Under the pieces are notes generated by a model. It worked only from the letters and a program-made list of their open reading frames with translations, was not told the origin of the DNA and searched no databases. A stretch of 64,000 nt of DNA from Diaphorobacter nitroreducens (lineage in GTDB: Bacteria > Pseudomonadota > Gammaproteobacteria > Burkholderiales > Burkholderiaceae_C). The stretch spans positions 62,001-126,000 of the forward strand of contig RJVL01000004.1 of NCBI GenBank assembly GCA_003755025.1, given 5' to 3'. The position numbers were made by a program, and so were the translations under genes. Positions 41,725 to 51,209 of the stretch are shown here, in pieces; within the stretch, counting starts at the first letter, position 1, and each line of letters opens with the position of its first letter.

Positions 41725-42356
41725 CGACCCCATCGCCCGCGCCCCAAGAGCCCGCCGACAGTGATCTGCGATTGGTCGAGCGCACCGTCGCGGGGGACCA
41801 GCGCGCTTATGAACTTCTGGTCATCAAATACCAGCGGCGCATTGAGCGCCTAGTGGGGCGTATGGTGCGCGATACCGATCTGGTGGCCGACATCACGCAG
41901 GAAACCTTTCTGCGTGCCTACCGAGCCTTGCACCAGTTCCGTGGAGAGGCACAGTTCTACACCTGGCTCTACCGCATCGCCGTGAACACCGCCAAGAAGG
42001 CGCTGGTAGACATGAAACGCAATCCGGTTGTCACGGAGAGCGCTCTTCGCGGCAGCAACGACTCCGAAGATGAAACTTCCTTCCTGGATCGTGAACTAAT
42101 CAGCGACGAAACCCCCGAAACCGTGTTGGCGGCCCAGGAAATCGCTGCCGCTGTCAATGCGGCCATGGAGGCATTGCCCGAGGATTTGCGGCAGGCCGTG
42201 ACTCTGCGGGAGATCGAGGGGTTGAGTTACGAGGAAATTGCCGTAGCCATGGAATGCCCCATCGGTACGGTGCGCTCGCGGATCTTCCGTGCGCGCGAGG
42301 CAATTTCCGCGCGGGTCAAGCCTTTGCTGGAGAAGCGCTCCGGCAAGCGGTGGTAG
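41721..42356 (+). CDS. rpoE: RNA polymerase sigma factor RpoE (AlgU type)
   Basis: A 211-residue ECF sigma factor controlling the envelope stress response. Region 2 contains YELLVIKYQRRIERLVGRMV and DITQETFLRAYRAL; region 4 has LREIEGLSYEEIAVAMECP and GTVRSRIFRAREAI. The order rpoE-rseA-rseB-degP is the classical stress cluster. Two GGAAC-type promoters in this region (41073-41100 and 44134-44162) suggest autoregulation. Confidence 0.95.
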   Translation: MTTPSPAPQEPADSDLRLVERTVAGDQRAYELLVIKYQRRIERLVGRMVRDTDLVADITQETFLRAYRALHQFRGEAQFYTWLYRIAVNTAKKALVDMKRNPVVTESALRGSNDSEDETSFLDRELISDETPETVLAAQEIAAAVNAAMEALPEDLRQAVTLREIEGLSYEEIAVAMECPIGTVRSRIFRAREAISARVKPLLEKRSGKRW

Positions 42357-42396
42357 GCGTGTGAATGGCAATGGCGCGGTTTGGCGAGTAAACACC

Positions 42397-43020
42397 ATGA
42401 ACGACGACATGATGATGCGAGAACAGCTGTCGGCTTTGGCCGATGGGGAGTTGCAGGGCGAAGAATTTGCGCACGCGCTCACCTATGCCGCGAACGCCGA
42501 GGGGCGGGCGACGTGGCAGCTCTACCATTTGATAGGTGACACCCTGCGCAGTTCTGAAGCAGCGGGTATGGGAGACCTTGAACTCGTAGACCGCCTGCGC
42601 ACGCAACTGGCGCGCGAACCGGCGCCTCGCTTGGCGGCCGTGGAAGTAGGTCACGTGGCCTCTATGAAGGCGGGGCGGACGAAAGACAACGCAGCCAACG
42701 CCGCAGTGTTCCGCTGGAAGGTGGCGGCAGGGTTCGCGTCGTTTGCCGCAGTCGCGGCTGTTGGATGGAGTGTTTATCTGGGCGCCGAAGGTGACGGCCG
42801 CGCGGCAGGCGCGCAGTTGGCGGCGGCCCAGCCAGCCATGACGGCCCCGGCGCCCGCTCTGCTGGCCACAGCCGCCGGCCCTGATGGGCAACAGGTCATG
42901 TTGCGTGATCCGCGTCTGGATGAGTTGCTCGCGGCGCACAAGCAGTTTGGCAGCACGACTGCACTGCAGATGCCGGCAGGCTTCCTGCGGAACGCCACGT
43001 TTGAAGCGCCTGCGCGCTAA
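42397..43020 (+). CDS. rseA: Anti-sigma-E factor RseA/MucA family
   Basis: A 207-residue single-pass inner-membrane protein. The N-terminal cytoplasmic part (about 5-75), beginning MNDDMMMREQLSALADGELQ, is the RseA sigma-binding domain, with the membrane helix at about 113-128 (AAGFASFAAVAAVGWSVYL). The periplasmic part is Ala/Gln-rich with an DPRLDELLAAHKQFGS segment. A longer reading from 42289 was rejected because it overlaps rpoE and has no support. Confidence 0.9.
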   Translation: MNDDMMMREQLSALADGELQGEEFAHALTYAANAEGRATWQLYHLIGDTLRSSEAAGMGDLELVDRLRTQLAREPAPRLAAVEVGHVASMKAGRTKDNAANAAVFRWKVAAGFASFAAVAAVGWSVYLGAEGDGRAAGAQLAAAQPAMTAPAPALLATAAGPDGQQVMLRDPRLDELLAAHKQFGSTTALQMPAGFLRNATFEAPAR

Positions 43021-43067
43021 AGGGTCGGGCTCATCGTTGGAATGTCTAGGCGAGGGAGTCCAGGCGC

Positions 43068-44111
43068 GTGATTCGGTGGCGAGTAATGCAGTGCTGCCGC
43101 AGGTTGCGGTCATGGTGGTTGGTGTGTGGCGGTTTGATGCTCTGTGGCGTGGCTGCGGCGAACTGCATGTCAGGCCCCGCACCAACGACCCCTGGCGAAC
43201 CACGCGACGTGGCGGAGTGGGTTGCGCGCATGCACCATGCTTCGCTGTTTCGCAGCTACCGTGGCACGTTCGTGGTTCTTTCTTCCAATGGGGCCATGGT
43301 CAGTTCCCGGATCTGGCATGCCTGCGAGGGTGCGCGGCAAATTGAGCGTGTCGAGGCGCTGAGCGGAACACCACGGGTGGTCTTCCGGCGCGAAGAGGAG
43401 GTCCGCACCTTCCTTCCGCATGCCCGTGTGGTACGCAGCGAACTGCGCGACGTGCCCGGTGCTTTTCCGCGTGTTGCCGATGCCAAGGGTGTCCATCCTT
43501 CGCAGCATTACGCGCTGCGGGCCCTCGGGCAGGAGCGCGTGGCCGGGAGGGATGCCGATCGGCTTTTATTCCAGCCCCGTGATGCCTGGCGATTCGGCTA
43601 CCAGATCTGGGTGGATCGTGTGTCTGGACTGGTTGTCAAGATGCAGACCTTGGACGGCGAAGGTCGGCTCCTGGAGCAGGCGGCGTTTTCGGAACTGAAT
43701 CTGGATGTCCCGGCGGATCTGTCGCGCATCGAACAGATGATGGAGGACTTGCAGGGGTATCGTCTCGTGAAGGTCCCTCTTCAGCGGACGACGGCCGAAG
43801 CGCAAGGCTGGACCATGGGCAAGGCTGTGGCCGGATTCGTCTCCCAGGGCTGCTATCGCAAAGACGTGATGGCCATGGCGTCCGGCCCGCTATTGCAGTG
43901 CATTTACTCAGACGGCTTGGCCACGCTTTCCGTCTTTGTGGAGCCGTTCGATGCCGCACGCCATGCTGCATCTGTGCGCAGTGCCAGTATGGGCGCCACA
44001 CAAGTGGTGGGCCGGCAGGTGCACAAAACTGCCTGGGTGACCGCTGTGGGGGAAGTTCCTGCTCGCACGCTCCAGCGGTTCATCGAGTCCGTCCGACGCA
44101 AGGACGAGTGA
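43068..44111 (+). CDS. rseB: Sigma-E regulatory protein RseB/MucB
   Basis: A 347-residue periplasmic lipid-sensing regulator that protects RseA from proteolysis. A basic start and hydrophobic signal (about 12-30) precede MucB/RseB N-terminal domain (RMHHASLFRSYRGTFVVLS) and C-terminal domain (LLQCIYSDGLATLSVFVE). GTG at 43068 is used. It ends just before the degP leader. Confidence 0.92.
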   Translation: MIRWRVMQCCRRLRSWWLVCGGLMLCGVAAANCMSGPAPTTPGEPRDVAEWVARMHHASLFRSYRGTFVVLSSNGAMVSSRIWHACEGARQIERVEALSGTPRVVFRREEEVRTFLPHARVVRSELRDVPGAFPRVADAKGVHPSQHYALRALGQERVAGRDADRLLFQPRDAWRFGYQIWVDRVSGLVVKMQTLDGEGRLLEQAAFSELNLDVPADLSRIEQMMEDLQGYRLVKVPLQRTTAEAQGWTMGKAVAGFVSQGCYRKDVMAMASGPLLQCIYSDGLATLSVFVEPFDAARHAASVRSASMGATQVVGRQVHKTAWVTAVGEVPARTLQRFIESVRRKDE

Positions 44112-44133
44112 TGCGTTCCGTTCCCGGTGTACG

Positions 44134-44162
44134 GGAACCAATGCGTGCGGCTTTCTCACAAA
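44134..44162 (+). promoter_or_regulatory. Second candidate sigma-E promoter, upstream of degP
   Basis: GGAACCA (44134-44140), 15 bases, TCACAAA (44156-44162), about 45 bases before the degP start. The -35 is good, the -10 is weaker than in the copy at 41073. Confidence 0.42.
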
Positions 44163-44208
44163 CCGCTATTCCCGCTGTTGCGGGTTGTCTGGAAAAGAAA
44201 GGCTGATG

Positions 44209-45681
44209 ATGACGAAACTCCGTGCAAAGCGCGCATGGTGGCCCTGCGCTATGGCCATCGCCTTGGCCATGGGCGGCGCAGGCTTGGTGGCGGCGCCCGC
44301 TTCGGTGCAGGCCCAGCCTGCTGCCGTGGTGCGTGGCCTGCCTGACTTCACCGAACTGGTCGAGCAGGTGGGACCGTCCGTGGTGAACATTCGCACAACC
44401 GAGAAGGTGACGGCGAGGCCCTCCATCGGGGGCATGGATGAAGACATGCTGGAGTTCTTCCGGCGTTTTGGTGTCCCGGTGCCCAACATTCCACGCCAGC
44501 AGGGGCCGCAGCGTCCGCAGCCCGAAGAGCAGCCGCGTGGCGTGGGATCGGGGTTCATTCTGAGTCCTGACGGCTATGTCATGACCAACGCCCACGTGGT
44601 GGAGGGGGCGGACGAAGTGATTGTGACGCTGACGGACAAGCGGGAGTTCAAGGCCAAGATCATTGGCTCGGACAAGCGCACCGACGTTGCCGTCGTCAAG
44701 ATCGACGCCACGGGACTGCCCGCGGTAAAGGTGGGTGACGTCGGTCGTCTTAAGGCGGGTGAATGGGTCATGGCAATCGGCTCTCCCTTTGGCCTGGAAA
44801 ACACCGTGACCGCCGGCATCGTGAGTGCCAAGCAGCGCGATACGGGTGACTATCTGCCCTTCATTCAGACGGATGTGGCCATCAATCCCGGTAACTCCGG
44901 CGGCCCTCTGATCAACATGCGGGGTGAGGTGGTGGGCATCAACAGCCAGATCTACTCCCGCTCCGGCGGATTCATGGGTATCTCGTTCGCCATTCCCATT
45001 GACGAGGCTATGCGCGTGAGCGAGCAACTGCGCGTGAGCGGTCGCGTGAGCCGTGGCCGCATTGGTGTTCAGATTGGCTCGGTTCCCAAGGATGTGGCGG
45101 AGTCCATCGGGCTTGGCAAAACCGACGGCGCGCTGGTGCGCGGCGTGGAGACTGGATCCCCCGCGGAGAAGGCTGGCATCGAGGCGGGCGACGTGATCAC
45201 GCGCTATGACGGCAAGGCCGTCGAGAAGGTGTCTGACCTTCCCCGCTTGGTGGGCAACACCAAGCCAGGAACCAAGACCCATATCACGGTGTTCCGCCGT
45301 GGCGCATTGCGCGACCTGTCGATCACCATCGCCGAGGTGGAGCCTGATGAAAAGGTGGCAGCCAAGGCAGCCGAAGCAGAAGGCAAGGGCAAGTCCTCGA
45401 CAGCGGCTCAGCAGATCGGCTTGGTCGTTGCCGACCTGACCGCTGCGCAGGCGAAGGAGCTGAAGGTGAAGGGGGGGGTGCGCGTGGTCTCTGCCAACGA
45501 CGCGGCGGCGCGTGCCGGCCTGCGGGCAGACGATGTGATCGTCGCGCTGGCTAACACCGAAGTCCGTAACCTCAAGGATTTCGAAGCGGTACTAGCGAAG
45601 GCTGACATGGGTAAACCCATCAACGTGCTTTTCCGTCGCGGCGAATGGGCGCAATATGCACTGATCCGCCCGAACCGCTAG
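44209..45681 (+). CDS. degP: DegP/MucD family periplasmic serine protease (Do type)
   Basis: A 490-residue heat-shock protease and chaperone. Signal peptide up to about VQA (residue 30). The triad is His in MTNAHVVEGAD, Asp in RTDVAVVKID and Ser in NPGNSGGPLIN; two PDZ domains follow (about 270-360 and 385-480). AAAGG lies 6 bases before ATG 44209; ATG 44206 just ahead is equally possible. In Pseudomonas the homologue in this position is MucD. Confidence 0.95.
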   Translation: MTKLRAKRAWWPCAMAIALAMGGAGLVAAPASVQAQPAAVVRGLPDFTELVEQVGPSVVNIRTTEKVTARPSIGGMDEDMLEFFRRFGVPVPNIPRQQGPQRPQPEEQPRGVGSGFILSPDGYVMTNAHVVEGADEVIVTLTDKREFKAKIIGSDKRTDVAVVKIDATGLPAVKVGDVGRLKAGEWVMAIGSPFGLENTVTAGIVSAKQRDTGDYLPFIQTDVAINPGNSGGPLINMRGEVVGINSQIYSRSGGFMGISFAIPIDEAMRVSEQLRVSGRVSRGRIGVQIGSVPKDVAESIGLGKTDGALVRGVETGSPAEKAGIEAGDVITRYDGKAVEKVSDLPRLVGNTKPGTKTHITVFRRGALRDLSITIAEVEPDEKVAAKAAEAEGKGKSSTAAQQIGLVVADLTAAQAKELKVKGGVRVVSANDAAARAGLRADDVIVALANTEVRNLKDFEAVLAKADMGKPINVLFRRGEWAQYALIRPNR

Positions 45682-45691
45682 GCAGCGTCGC

Positions 45692-45711
45692 CAGGGCTCG
45701 CTGGAGCCCTG
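45692..45711 (+). terminator. Hairpin at the end of degP
   Basis: Arms CAGGGCTC and GAGCCCTG around GCTG; no T-run follows, so it may protect or help end the degP message rather than terminate on its own. Confidence 0.4.
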
Positions 45712-46005
45712 CGATGCTATAGCGGGGGACGCTCTTTCGCAGGGTCGGTATCAACGGGGCGCTATGTACTTATTGATAGAATAAGTGCGTTTCAAAGGCG
45801 CCAATCAATATAACTCCACCTTGGACGTCGCCATGCGGAAAACGCGCTAAGTCATGCACAGGTTTTCCATGGCTTGTTCACTTGTTATTCAGCAATTTGA
45901 GATGTGTTGGTTGAATAAGATGTGGATAAGTGCCTCGTTGCAGCCCGGCAACGACCCCGGGCGCTTGTAGGACGCACCCCTTGTCGGGGCCTTTTTGCCT
46001 ACAAT

Positions 46006-46080
46006 GAAGCTCCAACTATCGCAGTTGCCAAAGATTGTTGGTTCAGGGCGCGTCGCTTGTTTGACGCGCCCTTTTTTCTT
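46006..46080 (+). ncRNA. Candidate small RNA or attenuated leader upstream of lepA
   Basis: TACAAT at 46000-46005 could be a -10; about 75 bases later an excellent intrinsic terminator ends the segment. No good -35 at the right distance and no open frame. Either a short independent RNA or a terminator inside the lepA leader. Confidence 0.3.
46046..46080 (+). terminator. Strong intrinsic terminator just upstream of lepA
   Basis: Arms GGGCGCGTC and GACGCGCCC form a 9-base stem with an 8-base loop, directly followed by TTTTTTCTT. It ends 41 bases before the lepA ATG. Confidence 0.85.
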
Positions 46081-46121
46081 GTCATGAGCCTTGCAGTTCA
46101 AATACTTGTCGTATCCCGTTG

Positions 46122-47930
46122 ATGAACCACATCAGAAATTTTTCGATCATTGCGCACATTGACCACGGCAAGTCCACGCTTGCTGACCGCATCATCCAAC
46201 GCTGCGGGGGACTGGCCGACCGGGAGATGGAAGCACAGGTGCTCGACTCGATGGACATCGAGAAGGAGCGCGGGATCACCATCAAGGCGCAGACCGCGGC
46301 ACTGCAATACAAAGCGCGTGATGGCAAGGTCTACAACCTGAACCTGATCGATACGCCGGGCCACGTGGACTTCTCTTATGAGGTGTCGCGCTCGCTTTCG
46401 GCGTGTGAGGGTGCATTGCTGGTGGTCGATGCATCGCAGGGCGTCGAGGCGCAGACCGTGGCCAACTGCTACACCGCGCTGGATCTGGGTGTGGAAGTGC
46501 TGCCCGTGCTCAACAAGATGGATCTGCCCCAGGCCGATCCAGACACCGCCAAGGCCGAGATCGAGGATGTAATTGGCATCGACGCAAGCGAAGCCATTGC
46601 CATTTCGGCCAAGACAGGCATGGGCATCGACGACGTGCTGGAGCAGATCGTTGCCAAGGTGCCGGCCCCGCGCGGCCAGTCCGAGGCGCCGCTGCGCGCG
46701 ATGATCATCGATAGTTGGTTTGACTCCTACGTGGGCGTCGTCATGCTGGTCCGTGTGGTCGATGGCCGGCTGCAGAAGGGCGAACGCTTCAAGATGATGG
46801 CCAGCGGCGCGGCCTACGAGGCGAACAACCTCGGTGTGTTCACGCCCGCGCAGCAGTCGCGCGATGCGTTGGAGGCGGGCGAGGTGGGCTACATCATCGC
46901 CGGCATCAAGGAACTGAAGGCAGCGAAGGTGGGCGACACCATCACGCTGGAAAAGAAGCTGCCCAACAACCTGGGCCCCGCCACGGAGGCGCTGCCGGGC
47001 TTCAAGGAAATTCAGCCCCAGGTGTTTGCCGGCCTGTACCCGACGGAAGCCAACCAATACGACGCGCTGCGCGACGCCCTGGAAAAGCTGCAGCTCAACG
47101 ATGCGTCGCTGCACTTCGAGCCCGAGGTTTCGCAGGCGCTGGGCTTCGGCTTCCGGTGCGGCTTCCTGGGGCTGCTGCACATGGAGATCGTGCAGGAACG
47201 CCTGGAGCGCGAATTCGACCAGGACCTGATCACCACCGCGCCCAGCGTGGTGTACGAGGTGGTCAAGGGCGACGGCGAGGTCATTATGGTCGAGAACCCG
47301 TCCAAGATGCCCGACCAGGGCAAGATTCAGGAGATCCGCGAGCCCATCGTGACCGTGCACCTGTATATGCCGCAGGACTACGTGGGCCCGGTCATGACGC
47401 TGGCCAACCAGAAGCGCGGCGTGCAGATGAACATGCAGTACCACGGCCGCCAGGTCATGCTGACCTACGAACTGCCGCTGGGCGAGATCGTGCTGGACTT
47501 CTTCGATAAGCTCAAGAGCGTCTCGCGCGGCTATGCCTCGATGGACTATGAGTTCAAGGAGTACCGCCCTTCCGACGTGGTCAAGGTGGACATCCTGCTC
47601 AACGGCGAAAAGGTGGACGCGCTGTCCATCATCGTCCACCGCAGCCAGTCGCAATACCGCGGCCGCGCGGTGGCGGCGAAGATGCGCGAGATCATCTCGC
47701 GTCAGATGTTCGACGTGGCCATCCAGGCGGCCATCGGCGCCAACATCATCGCGCGCGAGACCATCAAGGCATTGCGCAAGAACGTGCTGGCCAAGTGCTA
47801 CGGCGGCGACATTACCCGCAAGCGCAAGCTGCTGGAAAAGCAGAAGGCAGGCAAGAAACGCATGAAGCAGATTGGTTCGGTGGAGGTGCCGCAAGAGGCC
47901 TTCCTGGCGATTCTGCAGGTTGAGGATTGA
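46122..47930 (+). CDS. lepA: Translation elongation factor 4 (LepA)
   Basis: A 602-residue ribosome-associated GTPase. G motifs: AHIDHGKST (G1), DTPGHVDF (G3), NKMD (G4) and SAKTG (G5); the LepA-specific C-terminal domain ends with [22 protein letters not shown] 46122 begins [16 protein letters not shown]; a TTG directly before it is less likely. It precedes lepB as in E. coli. Confidence 0.97.
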
Positions 47931-47944
47931 TCGCTGTGCAAGTC

Positions 47945-48913
47945 ATGCAATACATCACGGCCGCGGTGCTCGCGGCATTCGTGGGCTATGTGGGCGCGTG
48001 GTATTTCGGCGCGCTTGAGGGCAACTTCGCGCTGCTGCTGTTCCTGGCCACGGTGGTGACCGGGGCGTACTGGCTGGCCGAGCGCTTCATCTTCCTGCCC
48101 CGGCGCCGCCAGGCCGCGCAGGCACTGGAGGCCGCAGCGGCCCAGCGCCGCGCCGAGTTGGATCGCATGGGCATCCAGAAGGTGGACCAGGACGACCTCC
48201 AGGAAGCCAAGGGGCGCATCCTCATGCAACCCTGGTGGCTGGACTGGACGGCGGGGCTCTTCCCCGTGATCGCCATCGTCTTTCTGCTGCGCTCGTTCCT
48301 GTTCGAGCCCTTCAAGATTCCCTCGGGTTCGATGATCCCGACGCTGCTCGTGGGCGACCTGATCCTGGTGAACAAGTTCACCTATGGCCTGCGCCTGCCC
48401 GTGATCAACACCAAGATCACTGAAGGCAATCCGCTGCAGCGTGGTGACGTGGTGGTGTTCCGCTACCCGCCGCAACCCAACATGGACTACATCAAGCGCG
48501 TGGTGGGTATCCCAGGGGATGAAGTGGCCTACCTGAACAAGCGCCTGACGGTGAATGGCACGCCGGTGCCCACCACGGCACTACCGGACTTCTTCGACCC
48601 GGACGCGATGCGCTATTTCAAGCAGTTCGAGGAGCAACTGGGGGCACACCCGCACCGTCTTCTCAACAACCCCGAAGTTCCGGCGTTCGTGCAGGGTGCG
48701 AGCAATTACCAATTCCGCGATCAGTGCCGCTACAGCGTCGAGGGCGTGACCTGCAAGGTGCCTGAAGGGCACTACTTCATGATGGGTGACAACCGCGATA
48801 ATTCGCTCGATTCGCGCTACTGGGGGTTCGTGCCGGACGGGAACATCGTAGGCAAGGCCTTCTTCGTGTGGATGAACTTCGGTAATCTCAAGCGCATCGG
48901 ACCGTTCAACTAA
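47945..48913 (+). CDS. lepB: Signal peptidase I
   Basis: A 322-residue membrane protease cleaving Sec and Tat signal peptides. Two N-terminal membrane segments flank a cytoplasmic loop, then a third anchor (VIAIVFLLRSFLFEPF). The nucleophile Ser is in IPSGSMIPTLLVGD and the Lys is in DYIKRVVGIPGD; GDNRDNSLDSRYWG is box E. The start is uncertain: GTG 47936, after GAGG, or a TTG overlapping the lepA stop are alternatives. Confidence 0.95.
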   Translation: MQYITAAVLAAFVGYVGAWYFGALEGNFALLLFLATVVTGAYWLAERFIFLPRRRQAAQALEAAAAQRRAELDRMGIQKVDQDDLQEAKGRILMQPWWLDWTAGLFPVIAIVFLLRSFLFEPFKIPSGSMIPTLLVGDLILVNKFTYGLRLPVINTKITEGNPLQRGDVVVFRYPPQPNMDYIKRVVGIPGDEVAYLNKRLTVNGTPVPTTALPDFFDPDAMRYFKQFEEQLGAHPHRLLNNPEVPAFVQGASNYQFRDQCRYSVEGVTCKVPEGHYFMMGDNRDNSLDSRYWGFVPDGNIVGKAFFVWMNFGNLKRIGPFN

Positions 48914-48940
48914 CCAGTATTGGCAGAGAGGGAAGCAGAC

Positions 48941-49318
48941 ATGGGAGCACAACGCACCACCACTCGTTCGCGTCAGCGGGGGCTGTCGTTCATCGGCGTG
49001 ATTTTCGTGGGCCTGATCGCCGTGGCCGCATTCGCGATTGGCGGGCAGTCCGTACCCATCTTCCTCGAATACTTCGCGATCAAGAAGGCCGCGGTGAAGG
49101 CGGCGCGCGACGGCTCGACGGTGCCCGAGATCCGCGCAGCGTTCGACCGGGCAGCAGCCATTGACGACATCCATTCCATTGCCGGCAAGGACCTGGAAAT
49201 CACCAAGCGCAATGACAAGATCGTGGTGTCATTCAGCTATTCGCGTGAAATTGCCCTGGCGGGACCGGCCTTCCTGGTCTACCGCTTCCAGGAATCGACC
49301 CAACCCCCGAATTACTAG
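48941..49318 (+). CDS. DUF4845 domain-containing protein
   Basis: A 125-residue protein with one membrane helix (about 16-36, [19 protein letters not shown]) near the N-terminus, like a pilin-type anchor, and a short periplasmic domain ending [24 protein letters not shown]4845 proteins commonly sit between lepB and rnc in beta- and gamma-proteobacteria; function unknown. AGAGGGA precedes the ATG. Confidence 0.88.
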   Translation: MGAQRTTTRSRQRGLSFIGVIFVGLIAVAAFAIGGQSVPIFLEYFAIKKAAVKAARDGSTVPEIRAAFDRAAAIDDIHSIAGKDLEITKRNDKIVVSFSYSREIALAGPAFLVYRFQESTQPPNY

Positions 49319-49323
49319 TCTTA

Positions 49324-50010
49324 GTGCAACCGGCCAGTCTCTCCACGCTGCAGCAACGCCTGCAGCATCAGTTCTCCGATGCGTCGCTGCTGCAGCGCGC
49401 GCTCACCCACCGCAGCTTCAGCGCGGACCACAACGAACGCCTGGAATTCCTGGGCGACTCGGTGCTGAGCCTCGCGGTCTCCAGCCTGCTGTTTCGCCGC
49501 ATGCGCGACCTGCCCGAAGGGGAGTTGTCGCGCGTGCGTGCACTGCTCGTCAAGCAGGACTCGCTACACCAGATCGCCGTGCGGCTGCAGTTGCCGCCGG
49601 TGCTGCGCCTGGGGGAGGGCGAGGCCAAGTCCGGCGGCAAGCTGCGCCCGTCCATCCTGGCCGATGCATTGGAGGCGATCATCGGCGCGGTGTACCTGGA
49701 TGCGGGCTATGAGTGCGCCGAACGGCTGGTGCACCGCCTGTTCGAGGGCGTGGAGTTGAGTCCGCGCTTGCAGGAGGCTGCGAAGGATGCCAAGACCGCG
49801 TTGCAGGAGTGGCTGCAGGGCCGCAAAATGAATCTGCCTCAGTACCGGGTCGTCTCCACCACGGGCGCAGCGCACAACCAGGTGTTCCATGTGGAGTGCG
49901 AGGTGGTCGAGTTGCAGCGCGTGGAGCGCGGCAGCGGCGCATCGCGCCGCGCCGCTGAGCAGGCCGCCGCCGGTGCCATGCTGGCCCAGTTGAAAGCGAA
50001 AAACGTATGA
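49324..50010 (+). CDS. rnc: Ribonuclease III
   Basis: A 228-residue double-strand-specific endoribonuclease. The signature [14 protein letters not shown] holds the catalytic acidic residues; [13 protein letters not shown] is the second acidic motif. A double-stranded RNA binding domain fills the last 75 residues. GTG at 49324 is the start. The stop overlaps the era start by 4 bases. Confidence 0.96.
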   Translation: MQPASLSTLQQRLQHQFSDASLLQRALTHRSFSADHNERLEFLGDSVLSLAVSSLLFRRMRDLPEGELSRVRALLVKQDSLHQIAVRLQLPPVLRLGEGEAKSGGKLRPSILADALEAIIGAVYLDAGYECAERLVHRLFEGVELSPRLQEAAKDAKTALQEWLQGRKMNLPQYRVVSTTGAAHNQVFHVECEVVELQRVERGSGASRRAAEQAAAGAMLAQLKAKNV

Positions 50011-51020
50011 ATGCTACTGAAACCGTAGCTGGTAGCGCAGACGATTCGGGCGCTAGCGGCCAAAATGACCTGGAAGCCATGCTGGCGGCCGCGCGCCCCG
50101 GCGGCGATGCCCCGGCCGAGGCCAGCGGGCAGCGCTGCGGGCTGATCGCCATCGTGGGCAAACCCAATGTGGGCAAGTCCACGCTGATGAATGCGCTGGT
50201 GGGGCAGAAGATTTCCATCACCAGTCGCAAGGCGCAGACAACGCGGCACCGTATCACGGGCATCCGCACACGCGGCGCCACGCAGTTCGTGTTCGTGGAC
50301 ACGCCGGGCTTTCAGACCCGGCATTCCACCGCGCTCAACAAGTCGCTCAACAAGACCGTGATGGGCGCGATTGGCGACGTGGACCTGATTCTCTTCGTGG
50401 TCGAGGCCGGCAGCTTCACGCTGGCCGACGCCAAGGTGCTGTCGCTGTTCAAGCCGGGCATCCCCACGCTGCTCATCGCCAACAAGCTCGATACCGTGCA
50501 TCGCCGCGCCGAGATCGCACCCTGGCTGCGGGACATGCAGGGCCGGCACCCGTTCGCGGAGTTCGTGCCCATGTCGGCCAAGAACAAGGGCGATATCGAG
50601 CGCCTTTACGGCATCTGCGAAAAGTACCTGCCCGAGCAGCCCTGGTGGTATGCCGAGGACGAGTTGACCGACCGCAGCGAGAAATTCCTCGCCTCTGAAA
50701 CCGTGCGCGAGAAGCTGTTCCGCTTCACGGGCGACGAATTGCCCTACACCTCCACGGTGGTCATCGACAAGTTCGATGAGGAAAAGAGCAAGCAGCACAA
50801 GCGCTTCATCCGCATCGCGGCGACCATCGTGGTGGAGCGCGACGGCCACAAGGCCATGGTGATCGGCGAAAAGGGCGAACGCCTGAAGCGCATCAGCACC
50901 GAGGCGCGGCAGGAGCTTGAAAAGCTCATGGATGCCAAGGTGTTTCTGGAGGTCTGGGTCAAGGTACGTTCCGGCTGGGCCGATGATGAAGCGCGCGTGC
51001 GCTCCTTCGGTTATGAATAG
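50007..51020 (+). CDS. era: GTPase Era with an element-encoded N-terminal extension
   Basis: A 337-residue 16S rRNA-binding GTPase for 30S assembly. G1 GKPNVGKST begins near residue 52, G3 is DTPGF, G4 NKLD, and the C-terminal KH domain contains [13 protein letters not shown]. coli Era has only about 10 residues before the G domain; here there are about 40. Residues 3-21 ([19 protein letters not shown]) are encoded by a family A palindromic element. The ATGA overlap with rnc supports the early start; ATG 50079-50081 (MLAAARPGG) is a possible internal alternative. Confidence 0.95.
   Translation: MNATETVAGSADDSGASGQNDLEAMLAAARPGGDAPAEASGQRCGLIAIVGKPNVGKSTLMNALVGQKISITSRKAQTTRHRITGIRTRGATQFVFVDTPGFQTRHSTALNKSLNKTVMGAIGDVDLILFVVEAGSFTLADAKVLSLFKPGIPTLLIANKLDTVHRRAEIAPWLRDMQGRHPFAEFVPMSAKNKGDIERLYGICEKYLPEQPWWYAEDELTDRSEKFLASETVREKLFRFTGDELPYTSTVVIDKFDEEKSKQHKRFIRIAATIVVERDGHKAMVIGEKGERLKRISTEARQELEKLMDAKVFLEVWVKVRSGWADDEARVRSFGYE
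50011..50069 (+). repeat. Short palindromic element (family A) in the era coding sequence
   Basis: By hand alignment with the copy after pdxJ, 36 of 57 positions agree, with the differences concentrated in the central loop: GCTACTGAAACCGTAGCTGG, then GCGC, loop, GGGCGCTAGCGGCC and AAAATGAC. It is translated with no stop codon. Confidence 0.72.
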
Positions 51021-51190
51021 GACCGTCCCGTGAACGGCTGTGCCGTCTTCCCCTGCGCGCGGCGCTGCGTTTCGCGGGCACAGGAGTGACGCGGTGGCTG
51101 GGCAAGGCTCGCTCCGCGCAGGCTTCTGGCGTGGCCCGTTTCGCTGCGCTCTGACGGGTGGTGCAGTGGCGACGTCACGCGGCGCGGGTG
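51021..51190. repeat. Possible diverged third copy of the long GC-rich repeat (family B)
   Basis: Begins CCCGTGAACGGCTGTGCCGT then CTTCCCCTGCGCGC and has many small palindromes, resembling the start of 11703-11850, but similarity fades after about 60 bases. No gene. Confidence 0.35.
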
Positions 51191-51209
51191 ATGCTTGCAC
51201 GCGGATTTT

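Larger units (their letters stand above)
45682..46121. other. 440-base gap between degP and lepA
   Basis: No supported protein gene. It holds: a degP-end hairpin (45692-45711, arms CAGGGCTC and GAGCCCTG), an AT-rich ACTTATT-GATAG-AATAAGT stem (45768-45786), a lone perfect DnaA box (TGTGGATAA at 45921-45929), a small CCCC/GGGG hairpin followed by a T-run at 45977-45996, a TACAAT hexamer at 46000-46005, and a strong terminator at 46046-46080. The AT-rich middle differs from the rest of the window. Confidence 0.5.

Noticed and set aside
45921-45929. A perfect DnaA box in the degP-lepA gap
   Set aside because: Single box without a cluster, AT-rich unwinding region or dnaA/dnaN/gidA neighbours; chance occurrence is plausible and no origin is claimed.
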